Part shown: in pieces, positions 45,301 through 55,641 of the stretch
Layout: each line of letters starts with the position of its first letter
How positions within the stretch are numbered: position 1 is the stretch's first letter
NCBI GenBank assembly: GCA_039000515.1
Contig: JBCFYV010002255.1
Location: 17,756,890-17,820,889, forward strand
Direction of reading: 5' to 3'
DNA length: 64,000 nt
DNA from: Timema cristinae
Lineage: Eukaryota > Arthropoda > Insecta > Phasmatodea > Timematidae
Notes under the pieces: generated by a model
Told to the model about the DNA's origin: nothing
The model's input: the letters and a program-made list of their open reading frames with translations, nothing else
The model's database searches: none
Program-made: the position numbers and the translations under genes

Positions 45301-46044
45301 AAAATTTTCCGGGAAATTTAGAATCGGAAAATGTTGTGCAGTGTTGGCTTGCGGTGGAGGGGTTAAATGGTAGAGGTGGCACCTAGATCCTATTATACTT
45401 CAAAATATAGAGTTTTAAGAGACGAGTGGGTTATAAGGGGGCACGGGGAAGGGCATGAGGGAGGGGTAAATAGGAAGCACGGAGGATAGGGAGGGGGGGA
45501 GACAAAATGTTGGGCCAACCTTAAAATTATTTTAATTAACTTATTGATGATAAAAAATTTAAATATGATTTATGAACATATAGGTTCTACAAAGGCTCAC
45601 CTTCATTTGTTTCTTTATTACTTTTTTTTTTAGCATCGCGTCTTACTAGCCATTCAGGTTATACACCTATGTACTAATTACGCTAATATATTAGGAATGA
45701 GGAAGGTTGAGTTTAGAGGAATTGCATCCGTGAGATTGGAAAACTATTTAGGATAAACCACTCTCAGTGCACCCAACCGGGATCGAACACCGATCTCCCT
45801 GTCATCGGCAGTCTAGTCTACTGCGAGAGGAGCGCGTTAGACCGTGCTGCCACAAAATCTCGTTTGATGATGTTTCTGGTGTTAACGCCCTTAGGAGAAA
45901 CCAATATTAAGTATAAACGTTGACATTTGGGATATCTCGATTATATTAATTCCATTAAATCAGTTGAACCTATTTTACAAAAATAATAATTGAAAATTCT
46001 CCGTTTGGAAACTTTTCCGGAAAATAACAGGGGGAAATTTTTCT
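45301..46044. mobile_element. Possible hAT-like remnant hosting an old SINE
   Basis: AAAATTTTCCGGGAAATTTA at the left and, on the reverse strand at the right, AAATTTCCCCCTGTTATTTT then CCGGAAAAGTTTCC, suggest inverted ends of a type seen in hAT elements. An A2 SINE (45629-45862) lies inside. Boundaries and target duplication are not established. Confidence 0.25.
45629..45862 (-). mobile_element. Old SINE-A2 copy
   Basis: Minus strand: GGCAGCACGGTCTAACGCGC, TCCTCTCGCAGTAGACTGCC, box B region CGGTGTTCGATCCCGGTTGG, then GTATAACCTGAATGGCTAGT and AAGACGCGATGCTAAAAAAA (shared tail, poly-A end). Confidence 0.65.
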
Positions 46045-46061
46045 TCTTATATTTCTTGTTA

Positions 46062-46262
46062 CAGTGGATTTTTAGTAGATAGTTACTAAAGTTTTTAGAT
46101 GTACTTTCACGTATTTATACGTCAAGTCATAATATTTGCAGGTTTGATTATTTTTAAATATTACCAATACCTTTATAGTAACGCTGGTAATGTTATCAAT
46201 TTTAGCTACAAAAAGGTGTTTTTATTTTATAAAGGCCTTTTTTTATTCTGAAAATTGGACTG
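46062..46262. mobile_element. MITE-1 copy
   Basis: TA at 46060-46061 and 46263-46264. The left end CAGTGGATTTTTAGTAGATA pairs loosely with the reverse complement of the right end CAGTCCAATTTTCAGAATAA. Internal CACGTATTTATACGTCAAGT is the clearest version of the family core. Confidence 0.6.
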
Positions 46263-46482
46263 TATATATCCAGCTATAGAATGCACCAAGATGCTGGTAT
46301 GTAACCTTAGGCAATAACAATTAGTAAGAAAAGGCTGCAAAACAAATTGTATGGATAACATAAGTATATTTTTTTGTTTAATATGAATTTTATTTGATTA
46401 TAAGAATAATGGGTAAGCATATTATCTAAAATATCTAAAAAAATATTAACTTACTGCACACAAAGGTACACCACTTTTAATA

Positions 46483-46743
46483 ATAATAAATAATAATATT
46501 TAGCACCACGTTTTACTACCCGTTCGGGTTATACGCTTTAAGTACTAATTAAGCTAATGGATTAGGAATTGAGAAAGTTGAATTAGAGGAAGTGAACCCA
46601 CATTTGCGTGGAGGGAGAGTGGAAAACCATATAGAAAAACCACCCCAGTTCACCTGACCAAGATTCGAACCTCGATCTCCCCGTCCTCAGCAGTCGAGCT
46701 CAACACGACAAGCGCGTTAGCCAAATACGCCACTGAGGCGGGT
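46483..46743 (-). mobile_element. SINE-A, full-length, with 11-bp target-site duplication
   Basis: Minus strand: CCGCCTCAGTGGCGTATTTG, GCTAACGCGCTTGTCGTGTT, box B GAGGTTCGAATCTTGGTCAG, body CACTCTCCCTCCACGCAAAT, tail GCGTATAACCCGAACGGGTA then GTAAAACGTGGTGCTAAATA. CACTTTTAATA flanks it (46472-46482, 46744-46754). Confidence 0.93.
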
Positions 46744-47003
46744 CACTTTTAATAGCAGTATTAACTTAACGTATTATATACAGTATGACCCTCTTTTATA
46801 ATCTTTGCCATTGTGGGAGCAGTGCAAGGTAATGAATGATGTTAGTGAATAAACTCACCCTCTAGACTCTTATCTGGTAGGATGGAGGGTTCAAAACCGA
46901 CCGGATACACTATAAGTGACATTTCAAAAATGTTAGTTTTCATCCTCTCTAAGAGAATCGTGAATATATATTGTATACCAAGTTTTAATATTTATATTTT
47001 TAA

Positions 47004-47255
47004 TTTTTAGCACCACGTTTTACTAAACTAAAACACAATTACATTAATGTTCTAGGGTTGAAAAGTATGAAATTAGGGGAAGCATTCCCATATTTTCGTG
47101 GAGGGAAAGTGTAAAACAATTTAAGGGGAAAAAACTTTGTCAATACATCGCACTGGGGATCAAACCCCGATCTATTTAAAATCAACAGTCAAGTCTCTTT
47201 CGAGAGTAAAACCTTAATAGTTTAGTTTAGTTAGACCATTCAACCATCGAAGAGG
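47004..47255 (-). mobile_element. Old SINE-A2 copy
   Basis: Minus strand: GTTTTACTCTCGAAAGAGAC, box B ATCGGGGTTTGATCCCCAGT, CACTTTCCCTCCACGAAAAT, and tail piece AAAACGTGGTGCTAAAAATT at the left end. The CCCGAACGGG part is deleted. Confidence 0.6.
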
Positions 47256-47307
47256 ATACGTTATAATCTCTTTCACCTCACATTTTTTTCTAAGATTAGT
47301 TCGTTTA

Positions 47308-47460
47308 GCTCACATTGGTGTGCACACAAAAGCTAAGACAGCAATGATGGTGAAGTTGACGGTTTGAGACTTGGTGAGGTGTACTTAGAGTGCATTTTCC
47401 AAAATGATTTTCCACTTTCATTTCAAATAGATGCGGGCACGAAAATTAAATTAATGGTAC
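47308..47460 (+). mobile_element. Decayed A-type SINE, 5' half
   Basis: TTAGCTCACATTGGTGTGCA, AGTTGACGGTTTGAGACTTG (box B region), GGTGTACTTAGAGTGCATTT and CACTTTCATTTCAAATAGAT then GCGGGCAC follow the A-type body. The tail is missing. Confidence 0.4.
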
Positions 47461-49483
47461 GAAACAATTGTACAAACGTCTGAGACAAATTAAAAAAAAA
47501 AAATATTTTTGTAAGATTATTCTTAAGAATGTTTGTCTTAAAAATTCACATCTTTCAAAATTACGTATATATACCTTAACAGAAAACTATTTTTGCTAAG
47601 AAATATACAAAAAACAAATTCTTATTTATCATGAAAACTATTTATTTGGTTCCCATTCTAAACCGAACTTTGAAGGTTATTTTCGAGATACTTATTATTT
47701 TTGAAATTTAAAAAAAAATTAACAAGACCTAAATTAGTTTATCTTTAAAAATAAGCATATAATAATTATTATTTACCATGTGAAATTATCCAGATACTAA
47801 TTTTGAGATCTAATGCAGATGTTTAAAAAATCAGTCATCAAAAAGATACTATTGAACTAATTTGTTAAAGAAAATGTAACATATACAATTTTTTTAGTGT
47901 TTAGAACTTAAATGATACACATTTTGAATCAAATTTAGCCGTTTTTAAAATATCCAAATTTTTTAAAAAAGTAGGTAATAGTTTTCTACAATAAATGATT
48001 GAGTCTCCTCCCCCCCCCCCCCAAAAAAAAAACAAGTATGCAAATTTATTTGTACATTTTAAACAAAATCGTTTGAGCCATTTTCAAAATATTTTGAGTT
48101 TCCAAAAATTACCTATCACTAAACTACTATTTAACGAATACATACCAAAAACAAGTAGGCACACAATGTTATTTTAGAGGTTAAAAACTCCCAAATATAA
48201 ATTTTAAACAACATTAGTAGAGCCATTTTCAAAAAATAAGGAATTAAAAAAAACACTCATAAGTTAATCACTCTTAATTTAAGGGTTAGGGTAAAAATAT
48301 AATATATACTAAGCTATTGCCTTGTAACAACTAGTTATAGAGTTTTAACAAAATCTATCACATGTAAAATCAATTTTTTTGGGTTCGGACGCACATAAAA
48401 CTTATAGATACATCATAATCCCAGGATCGAGATTTTTCACCATTATAATACTTTCTCTTTAGATGAGAAAGTAAAAAACGGTCAAACATGTCTAAAACTT
48501 TTTTTTATTATAAATTGGGCACAGATACGTACCAATTGGATCTATGTGTTACATGTTTGGTAAATGTCCCGTTAATCATTATAAAATCAATAAGGGGCAC
48601 AAATATAGAACGCTGTCAATCGATACAAATGTTGCAAAGCAGATGAACCAGTCTGCATTCATTCTAACTCAAAATTCACACTGTACACGACTTATCCTAA
48701 ACCAGGAAAAACATGGTACTGAAGGGAATTAAAAACTTTATAACTACCATGGCTATGAAAAAGGGGAGAACAAATCCTCGCCCCCCCCCCCCCCAACCCA
48801 TAGCTCTCTACCTGCAAAGCTTCCTTTCCATGTCCTTTCATCTATGCGACGGAAAGAAGAAATACTTTCACATCTTTTGCACGCACCAACTATTTTGCAT
48901 GAAAAATTAACGGCTGCGTTTTATATAAGCTTTTATATTTCATACCAACAACTTTTTGAGAAAAGGGTAGTTTGAGCTGGTATCCTTTATGTGATAAAAT
49001 TTAATAATGAAAATAATAATAATAATAATACAAAAAAGCCATAATAATTTTCAAGGGTCACCAGACATTTATATCTTAATACATTGTTCATTTCTAATCA
49101 AACTCTAGAATTGGTTATTTCGAATAGTAAGTAAATCAAATTTAACTTACTTTGTAGATGTAGAATTTTTTGTTAATTTAAATTATCCTGAGCTAAAGAC
49201 CTCAAATATCTTAATGTACCTGAGAATTTTACCTTAATTAATAACATTAAGGTGGTTTTGTATTGACATTTTATCCATGGCTACTAGAAACATTTTCAAA
49301 CAACCCATTTATCTTTGTCCTGGGATTAAAATAGAAGCCCATTTTAATATTAAGATTTAAGGGCCTTATTTATGATAGCTAGAAAAACTAATAGATCTTA
49401 CTTACTCTATGGCATTAAGAACTGAAAAGTTCATTGACGCACTTACAAAAGTACGCAAAATCTTTCTATCTTTAACTAGTTCT
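47461..49483. other. AT-rich, no gene recognised
   Basis: Poly-C/poly-A junction tracts at about 48010-48035 and 48780-48795, and an AAT-type run near 49014-49031. No coding motif in any frame. One shared hairpin at 48449-48473. Confidence 0.4.
48449..48473. repeat. Second copy of the TACTTTCTC hairpin
   Basis: TACTTTCTC (48449-48457), loop TTTAGAT, GAGAAAGTA (48465-48473): a perfect 9-bp stem. It matches the hairpin at 15790-15815 in stem and in the following poly-A. Confidence 0.6.
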
Positions 49484-49507
49484 ATCCATTCCCCCTCATT
49501 ACACCCT
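49484..49507. repeat. Left target-site duplication of the R1-like LINE
   Basis: ATCCATTCCCCCTCATTACA-CCCT matches 52730-52753 (ATCCAATCCACTTCATTACA-CCTT) at 20 of 24 positions. The two copies bracket the LINE exactly, and the divergence fits an old insertion. Confidence 0.65.
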
Positions 49508-49544
49508 ACCGCTATTTTGAACTAGTTCTATCCAGCATCTTAGA

Positions 49545-49895
49545 TTGAAGACTACAAGACTCGGGGATGAAGAGAAGAAGAGCAGTGTAGGAATTGAAGA
49601 TAGAAGACCAACGTTCGCCCATATCGTCACTGCTGGGGCAACAGGCGGGCCGGTTGCCAAGATGGCTCCAGCACAGCGGATCAACAAAGAAATGGGAAAC
49701 AAAACAGCCAAAGTTTTCATCTCATCCAGCAAAGGGGAAGATATGAAGGATAAACAAGTGAAGGTAATGTCCAAGCTCAATCCTGCCGAGAATAAGATCA
49801 GGATCAGGTCTATTAGGCCAGCAGGGAAGATGGTTGTAATAGAGACTGAGGACAGTGAAGACACAGAAAAGGTTAAAAAAAGAGTATCCACATAG
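49545..49895 (+). pseudogene. LINE ORF1 (gag-like) remnant
   Basis: One open frame of 116 codons. The part NPAENKIRIRSIRPAGKMVV then IETEDSEDTEKV is like the nucleic-acid-binding segment of R1/jockey-type gag proteins (pattern: NP.....IRV.....G.VVIET). The CCHC zinc knuckles that should follow are not visible; a related frame continues with RTGHEKFNYVAFATPRPWTE but soon stops. Confidence 0.6.
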
Positions 49896-50188
49896 CCATG
49901 AAACACGTAATAAGAACTGGCCATGAGAAATTTAATTATGTTGCTTTCGCCACCCCAAGGCCTTGGACAGAATACAACTCAAGGCCATGAACCTACCTAT
50001 GGAGGTGGGAAAACTACTGGAAAGGATTCACAAGATAATTGAAAGAAGGAACGAAAAGCTCGATGTAGAGAAGCTTTCCCAGCATTTTTTAAAAGCAAAC
50101 GGTCGCATAGCATTTGACTCGAAGGAAGCGTGGCCATAATTTTATGTTTTTACACATAACCTATAATGGCTACAGGTTGATTAAAGAT

Positions 50189-50601
50189 TGGGCAGTTGAA
50201 TGCTATGCGGAGTGCGACGGTAATGGATGAGATAAGAAAGGTGGCGGAGGACCTGCAGCTAGACATAGTCTCCCTGCAGCAACCGTATAGTGGTCTTTAA
50301 TAAGCATCTTACGACCACAAGGGTTGATCAATTATGCAACGAGAGAGTCACTTGGGTTGAGGTAAGATTGAGAATAGGCACAGTCATTATTGTCAATATA
50401 TACTTCCAGTATAGTGAAGATATAGAACCATATTTAGGAATGATTGAGGCAGTAGATGACGTCTATGGAGGGAGTTTGGTTATTTACTTATCAATACGAA
50501 CTATAATTCACCCCTGTGGTTCAGCGATGTGTGGAGGAGAGCGGATGGAAGAAAATGAGGATATTGTGCCTATAAGAGGAAAGAGAAATTGTAGGAGATA
50601 A
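50189..50601 (+). pseudogene. LINE endonuclease domain remnant
   Basis: Starts GQLNAMRSATVMDEIRKVAE, with the conserved Asn of the APE-type fold. It then reads LQLDIVSLQQPYS, where the catalytic Glu of the usual LQEPY is Gln. After a frame change, 50290-50601 gives RVDQLCNERVTWVEVRLRIG and IVNIYFQYSEDIEPY, the middle of the domain. The later SDH-type motif is not seen. Inactive. Confidence 0.7.
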
Positions 50602-51266
50602 TTGCGGTGAGAAGACTTATAGTAGCGAACCTACCGGGGAATCCACCAACATATTAAGGGAGATCTGGGGTGAGTTTCAACATAGATGTGACAGTTTAAA
50701 ATCAAGAAGCTGGGAAAATTGTTGCTAACTGGAAAGTGATAGACGGAGTGACAATCAATGAGCATAATTTGATACCTTTGAAATAGAAATAGAAATAGAG
50801 GGTAGAAGGCAAAAGCAAATAGACATGGAGAAAAGGATAAGATACAACATAAGGAAGGCAAACTGGGACCGTCTAAGGGGGCTGCTGGTGCTACCACCTG
50901 AAGTGGTGGAGGGAGAAAATGTCAATATAGCTGCCAAGGAGTTTACCAGGTCAATTCAGAGAGCTATGAGAACATTCATTCCAATGGTGAAGGATACATA
51001 TAATATAAACAATCGACCGTTGAACGAACGACTCGGTAGCTCCAAAAGGAGATGAGGGTAGCACGAAGAAGATATCAGAGGTCTATAGACCTTGCTTGTC
51101 GTGTACTGCTCCTCAATGGGTATGGACAGAAATAAAAAGTTTGGATCCACCCTGGTGACGTGAAGAGAGAAAGTGGGAGTGATATGTGCAGGAAGAATTG
51201 AGAAGTAACGCATGGGGAATACCGTTATAAATAGATACAGGAAAGGTAAGGCCCCCAACAATTATC

Positions 51267-52560
51267 TTGACACTAAGGAAGTCGGTGGGAGGATTTACAT
51301 CAAACTGGGAAGAATCAGTGAGGCTGCTGATAGACACCCTACTTCCAGACGAAGACCGAGAAGACGACGAAGGACAAGTGATAGCTAGACAGGACATGCC
51401 GAGTAATTACGACAATCATGAGGCGACAGATCCAGTAACCCAGGATGAGGTAGTAAAAATTGTGGCTGAAATGAAAAAGAAGAAGGCACCTGGACCAGAT
51501 GGGATCTGGGTGGAGGTCCTTCAACAGATCAGCGAACAGGTAGCACCCTTCTTAGTTAGATTGATGAATGAGTGCTTGGCTCAGGGCCACGTACCAAACA
51601 TATGGAAGCAAAGTGAGGTAGTTATCCTGCGCAAGGGAGAGGATAAGGATCCAAAAAACCCGAAATCTTACATACCTATTTGTCTTTTAAATGTATGCGA
51701 AAAATTGAAAGAAAAGATTCTGTGCAATATATTGCAAAGGCATAGAGAGGCTGGGGGCGTCATCAACAGCAGTACGGTTTAAGGAAGGTCAGGTCTACGG
51801 AGAACGCTATTTGTGAGGCCATGAGTCTTGCTTGTAGATACGTAATGAGGATATTCGTGGACATTTCGGGAGCGTTTGACAACTTGTGGTGGCCAGTGCT
51901 ATTCGGGAGGCTGAGAGAAACTAGATGACCGGGGAACCTATACGGGGATCTTATGGACTACTGTAGGGGAAGATACTCTAACCTGGATGTTCAGGAATGA
52001 CAGTAAGTAAAAAACTTGCGAAAGGATGTTACCAGGGGTCGGTCTGTGAGCCGATATTTTGGGACGTAGCACTCAAACCTGATTTAGTGTAGATTAATTC
52101 ACTACTTAAAACGGTGGGGGTGGTGACCTTTGCGGATGATATAATCATTATAGTTGAAGCAACATCTAGAAAAAAAAATAGAAGCCAAGAGTAACGCAGT
52201 TCTTGCTGGGTTGAACTCTTGGTGTAAAAAGGTAAAACTGAGTTTAGCTCCTGCAAAGACAACTTACGTGTATTCAGGGGAGTACTCAGGAGAAACCCGA
52301 GGGTTAAGATTGACGGACAAACGATAAGACGAAGAAAGGATACCAGATACCTGGGCGGGATGCTGGATGAGAGGCGCGACTTTATGGCACACGTTGAGAA
52401 CGCATGTTGAAAGGCTTTTAGAGCTTTAAATAACATCATCAGCATAAGACAGGGCGGATTTAAACTGTCTATGAGGCTGATAAGATTGTATCACCAGGCT
52501 ATGTTGGTCTCAATTGTGGGCTATTGGGCCAGCACGTGGACACTCCGGCTCAGACAGCTA
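51267..52560 (+). pseudogene. LINE reverse transcriptase remnant
   Basis: The 51267-51782 frame has EMKKKKAPGPDGIWVEVLQQ and VVILRKGEDKDPKNPKSYIP then ICLLNVCEK, the first RT blocks of R1-type enzymes. After a frameshift it continues YGLRKVRSTENAI and IFVDISGAFDNLWWPVL. The catalytic motif is FADD (52129-52140), within TFADDIIIIVEAT. The C-terminal part includes TRYLGGMLDERRDFMAHV and FRALNNIISI. Several stops (for example at 51927 and around 51995-52080) break it. Confidence 0.85.
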
Positions 52561-52729
52561 AAAGCACAAATGTAACTTTTAGATCAAGGTGCTTATTCTA
52601 AACGTATTATTTTATTTAAAAAAGAACAAAGCTAAGAGATGTAATGTTAATTCAAGATGTAGTTCTATACCGAGCTAGATGATAGGAATCGGGATAAATA
52701 GTGTAAATAAACAACAACAAAATATTTCC

Positions 52730-52753
52730 ATCCAATCCACTTCATTACACCTT
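52730..52753. repeat. Right target-site duplication of the R1-like LINE
   Basis: Partner of 49484-49507 (20 of 24 identical). It sits between the A-rich LINE end and the adjacent minus-strand LINE fragment. Confidence 0.65.
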
Positions 52754-52869
52754 ATCTCTTACAGGTCCAGTCCAATGTAATCTTACCATCTATATCTAGT
52801 ATCTAGCTTTCATATACATATACAGATGCAAATATCCCCATAAATTCAACTGTTTCATTTTTCAAAAAG

Positions 52870-53740
52870 AATATTAATTTTTTACAATGGTTAGAACTTT
52901 AGCAATTCGGGAGAAATGAACCAGTTTTTCATAGATATAGATAGCCATGTTGTGTTTCACCTGAATTATCTTCGCGCCTCCCAGTTTGAAAAACCACGCT
53001 ATAAATTATCGTCCCCAATCTGTATTCTCTGTGTGATCATTTACGTAGTCTTTTCAGAGTTCCCTTCTAAGCCTATTTCCTTACTAGCCTCTAATAAGAT
53101 TTCTGCATTTCTTGCAAAACACTAATTGCATTACCCTAATAGGATAATATAGGACTAGATTAAAAAGTAATGGGGAAAGTGCATCTACTTGTTTAGACCC
53201 ATTATCTATTTTGAAAGTATTTGATAAGTAGCATCCAACCTGTACACTGCCGCAAGTGTTATTTAAACATACTTCAATTAGCTTAAGTTTTTTTGGGTAT
53301 CCCAAACATAACTAAAATCTAATACTATTTGTTGTTTTTAAACAAATTGTAAGTTTAAAAATAAATTCATGTGTAAATGATTAGCCGTCATGTTGTAATC
53401 CGAATTTTTCCCCCTGATATTTGATGAATAGTAAACATCTGATACGTTGTTGAGCTATTTCGTCGAAATCCACATTGATAATCCCCAATTATTTCCTCTG
53501 CACATGGCGTCAAGCTCATTAAAATTATGTTAGATACAATTTTATAGCATGTTTGTAGTATTGAGATATATCTACAGTTATTACACCGTTTTGTCTCACT
53601 TTAAAAAAAATAGGTATTATAATACATACCTTCCTTTCATTCTTATGGTAATATCTCATAGTTACAGGGAACATAGCAGTTTATAAATTCCTATTGCTAA
53701 CATTTCACCCCCTCCCTTTATTGCCAGTGCAGGCTTATAT
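52870..53740 (-). pseudogene. Second LINE: reverse transcriptase fragment
   Basis: Minus strand, in order: IKGGGEMLAIGIYKLLCS (about 53725-53668), CNNCRYISILQTCYKIVSN, then LTPCAEEIIGDYQCGFRRN with NSSTTYQ, FGIPKKLKLIEVCLNNTCGS, NGSKQVDALSPLLFNLVLY, and EILLEASKEIGLEGNSEKT (about 53090-53045). This is the wording of a non-LTR RT distinct from the R1 type. The KKAYDS block and the FADD/YADD block are deleted or scrambled, and stops and frameshifts abound. It lies tail-to-tail with the R1-like LINE. Clade not assigned. Confidence 0.78.
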
Positions 53741-54146
53741 TATAATACCAGAAAATGTCACGCCAACATTCTTTTCAGATAATTAATGTGGATTATACAA
53801 ATTATTAGAAAATGTCATGCCAACATTATTTTCATAATTTTGATGTGGGCTGCTTATTGGTGAGAAAGATTATGATGCCGGCAGTATGGGATTCAGAATT
53901 ATGATGTAATATCTAACAAGAGTTTTCTACTTACATGATAAAATACTTGAAAAATGTATTTTCATCTTTCCCCTTAATGTTGAATAAAGTATAGAACTGT
54001 CCTATTTCTAGTATTTTTGAAAGTATAGTGTGAACCCAATATCTATGACACCAAACATTTTAAATAAATTATCTTTTGTTTTAATAAAATCGGTGCAAGT
54101 ATTTCATCCTCGTAGACCATTTTATTGATTTAATATTAGAAGAAAA
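53741..54146. other. No gene recognised; short local duplication
   Basis: AGAAAATGTCACGCCAACAT (about 53751) and AGAAAATGTCATGCCAACAT (about 53809) recur 58 bases apart, in upstream LINE-like or unrelated sequence. Confidence 0.4.
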
Positions 54147-55397
54147 CCTGGGTGTTTTGGCAGCGCGCTAGTAACGTGGTCATTACCTGGGAGTATTGGT
54201 ATGCACCGCTAGTAACGTGGTCGTTACCTGGGAGTATTGGCAGCGCGAAAAGTAACGTGGCCGTTACCCTGGGTGTATTGGCGGTGCACTAGTAACGTGG
54301 TCGTTACCTGGGAGTATTGGTAGCACGCTAGTAACGTGGTCGTTACCTGGGAGTATTGGCAGCGCGAAAGTAACGTGGCCGTTACCTGGGTGTTTTGGCG
54401 GTGCACTAGTAACGTGGTCGTTACCTGGGAGTATTGGCAGCACGCTAGTAACGTGGTCGTTACCTGGGAGTATTGGCAGCGCGAAAGTAACGTGGCCGTT
54501 ACCTGGGAGTATTGGCAGCGCGAAAGTAACGTGGCCGTTACCTGGGAGTATTGGTAGCACGCTAGTAACGTGGTCGTTACCTGGGAGTATTGGCAGCGCG
54601 AAAGTAACGTGGCCGTTACCTGGGTGTTTTGGCGGTGCACTAGTAACGTGGTCGTTACCTGGGAGTATTGGTAGCACGCTAGTAACGTGGTCGTTACCTG
54701 GGAGTATTGGCAGCGCGAAAGTAACGTGGCCGTTACCTGGGTGTTTTGGCGGTGCACTAGTAACGTGGTCGTTACCTGGGAGTATTGGTAGCACGCTAGT
54801 AACGTGGTCGTTACCTGGGAGTATTGGCAGCGCGAAAGTAACGTGGCCGTTACCTGGGAGTATTGGCAGCGCGAAAGTAACGTGGCCGTTACCTGGGAGT
54901 ATTGGTAGCACGCTAGTAACGTGGTCGTTACCTGGGAGTATTGGCAGCGCGAAAGTAACGTGGCCGTTACCTGGGTGTTTTGGCGGTGCACTAGTAACGT
55001 GGTCGTTAACTGGGAGTATTGGTAGCACGCTAGTAACGTGGTCGTTACCTGGGAGTATTGGCGGCACGCTAGTAACGTGGTCGTTACCTGGGAGTATTGG
55101 CAGCACGCTAGTAACGTGGTCGTTACCTGGGAGTATTGGCGGCACGCTAGTGACGTGGTTGTTACCTGGGAGTATTGGAAGCACGCTAGTAACGTGGTCG
55201 TTACCTGGGAGTATTGGCGGCACGCTAGAGACGTGGTCGTTACCTGGGAGTATTGGCAGCACGCTAGTAACGTGGTCGTTACCTGGGAGTATTGGTAGCA
55301 CGCTAGTAACGTGGTCGTTACCTGGGAGTATTGGCAGCGCGAAAGTAACGTGGCCGTTACCTGGGTGTTTTGGCGGTGCACTAGTAACGTGGTTGTT
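54147..55397. repeat. 39-bp satellite-like array, about 32 units, with higher-order structure
   Basis: The unit is 39 bp: GTAACGTGG(T/C)CGTTAC, then CTGGGAGTATTGG, then a variable 10-base end. GTAACG and CGTTAC are perfect inverted repeats with a TGGT or TGGC loop, so each unit can form a 6-bp hairpin. Three main end types recur: TAGCACGCTA (T), CAGCGCGAAA (K) and CGGTGCACTA with GTGTTTT (C). The order T-K-C-T-K-C-T-K-K appears twice, a 9-unit, 351-bp higher-order repeat (the K-K pairs start at 54477 and 54828). The right part has T and GGCACGCTA (G) alternating. Because 39 is divisible by three, long frames stay open on both strands. They are not genes. Confidence 0.95.
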
Positions 55398-55415
55398 GCA
55401 ATGCTTGTTTTTATA

Positions 55416-55641
55416 CATCGCCTGTTCAGGTTATACGCATATATGATAGTTGCTCTAATAAAGAAGAGATTAGGAGGGGCACATTTTAGAAGTAATCTAC
55501 CCGCTTTTTTGGAAGAAAAGTGGGTAACCATTTAAGAAAAACTATTTTTAATACCAGGATTCAAACCGCAATCTACCGTCATCAGCAGGCCAGTCCAACA
55601 CGATAGTGATGCCTTAGAGTAGTCGGCCACTGAAGCAGTTT
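55416..55641 (-). mobile_element. Old SINE-A2 copy abutting the satellite
   Basis: Minus strand: GTGGCCGACTACTCTAAGGC, ATCACTATCGTGTTGGACTG, box B GCGGTTTGAATCCTGGTATT, body with CCACTTTTCTTCCAAAAAAG, and tail GCGTATAACCTGAACAGGCG. It begins within about 20 bases of the satellite end. Confidence 0.6.

Larger units (their letters stand above)
49508..52729 (+). mobile_element. R1-clade-like LINE (non-LTR retrotransposon), decayed
   Basis: About 3.2 kb with remains of the expected order: ORF1 (gag-like), apurinic-type endonuclease, reverse transcriptase and a C-terminal region, all on the plus strand and all interrupted by stops or frameshifts. G+C is visibly higher than in the flanks. It is shorter than a typical intact R1 element (5-6 kb), so internal parts are lost. 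The 3' end is A-rich (AAATAAACAACAACAAAA). A 24-bp imperfect direct repeat flanks it. R1-clade assignment rests on RT and endonuclease wording, not on a tree. Confidence 0.82.

Noticed and set aside
49499..49924. 141-codon minus-strand frame
   Set aside because: Antisense shadow of the LINE ORF1 remnant; the plus strand has the recognisable protein pattern.
54147..55397. CRISPR-like array
   Set aside because: The units are contiguous near-identical 39-mers with no unique spacers, and the surroundings are eukaryotic transposons.
54224..55531. 435-codon minus-strand open frame as a repetitive protein gene
   Set aside because: Lies entirely in the 39-bp satellite; several frames on both strands are open for the same arithmetic reason, and the unit ends vary without regard to codon position.
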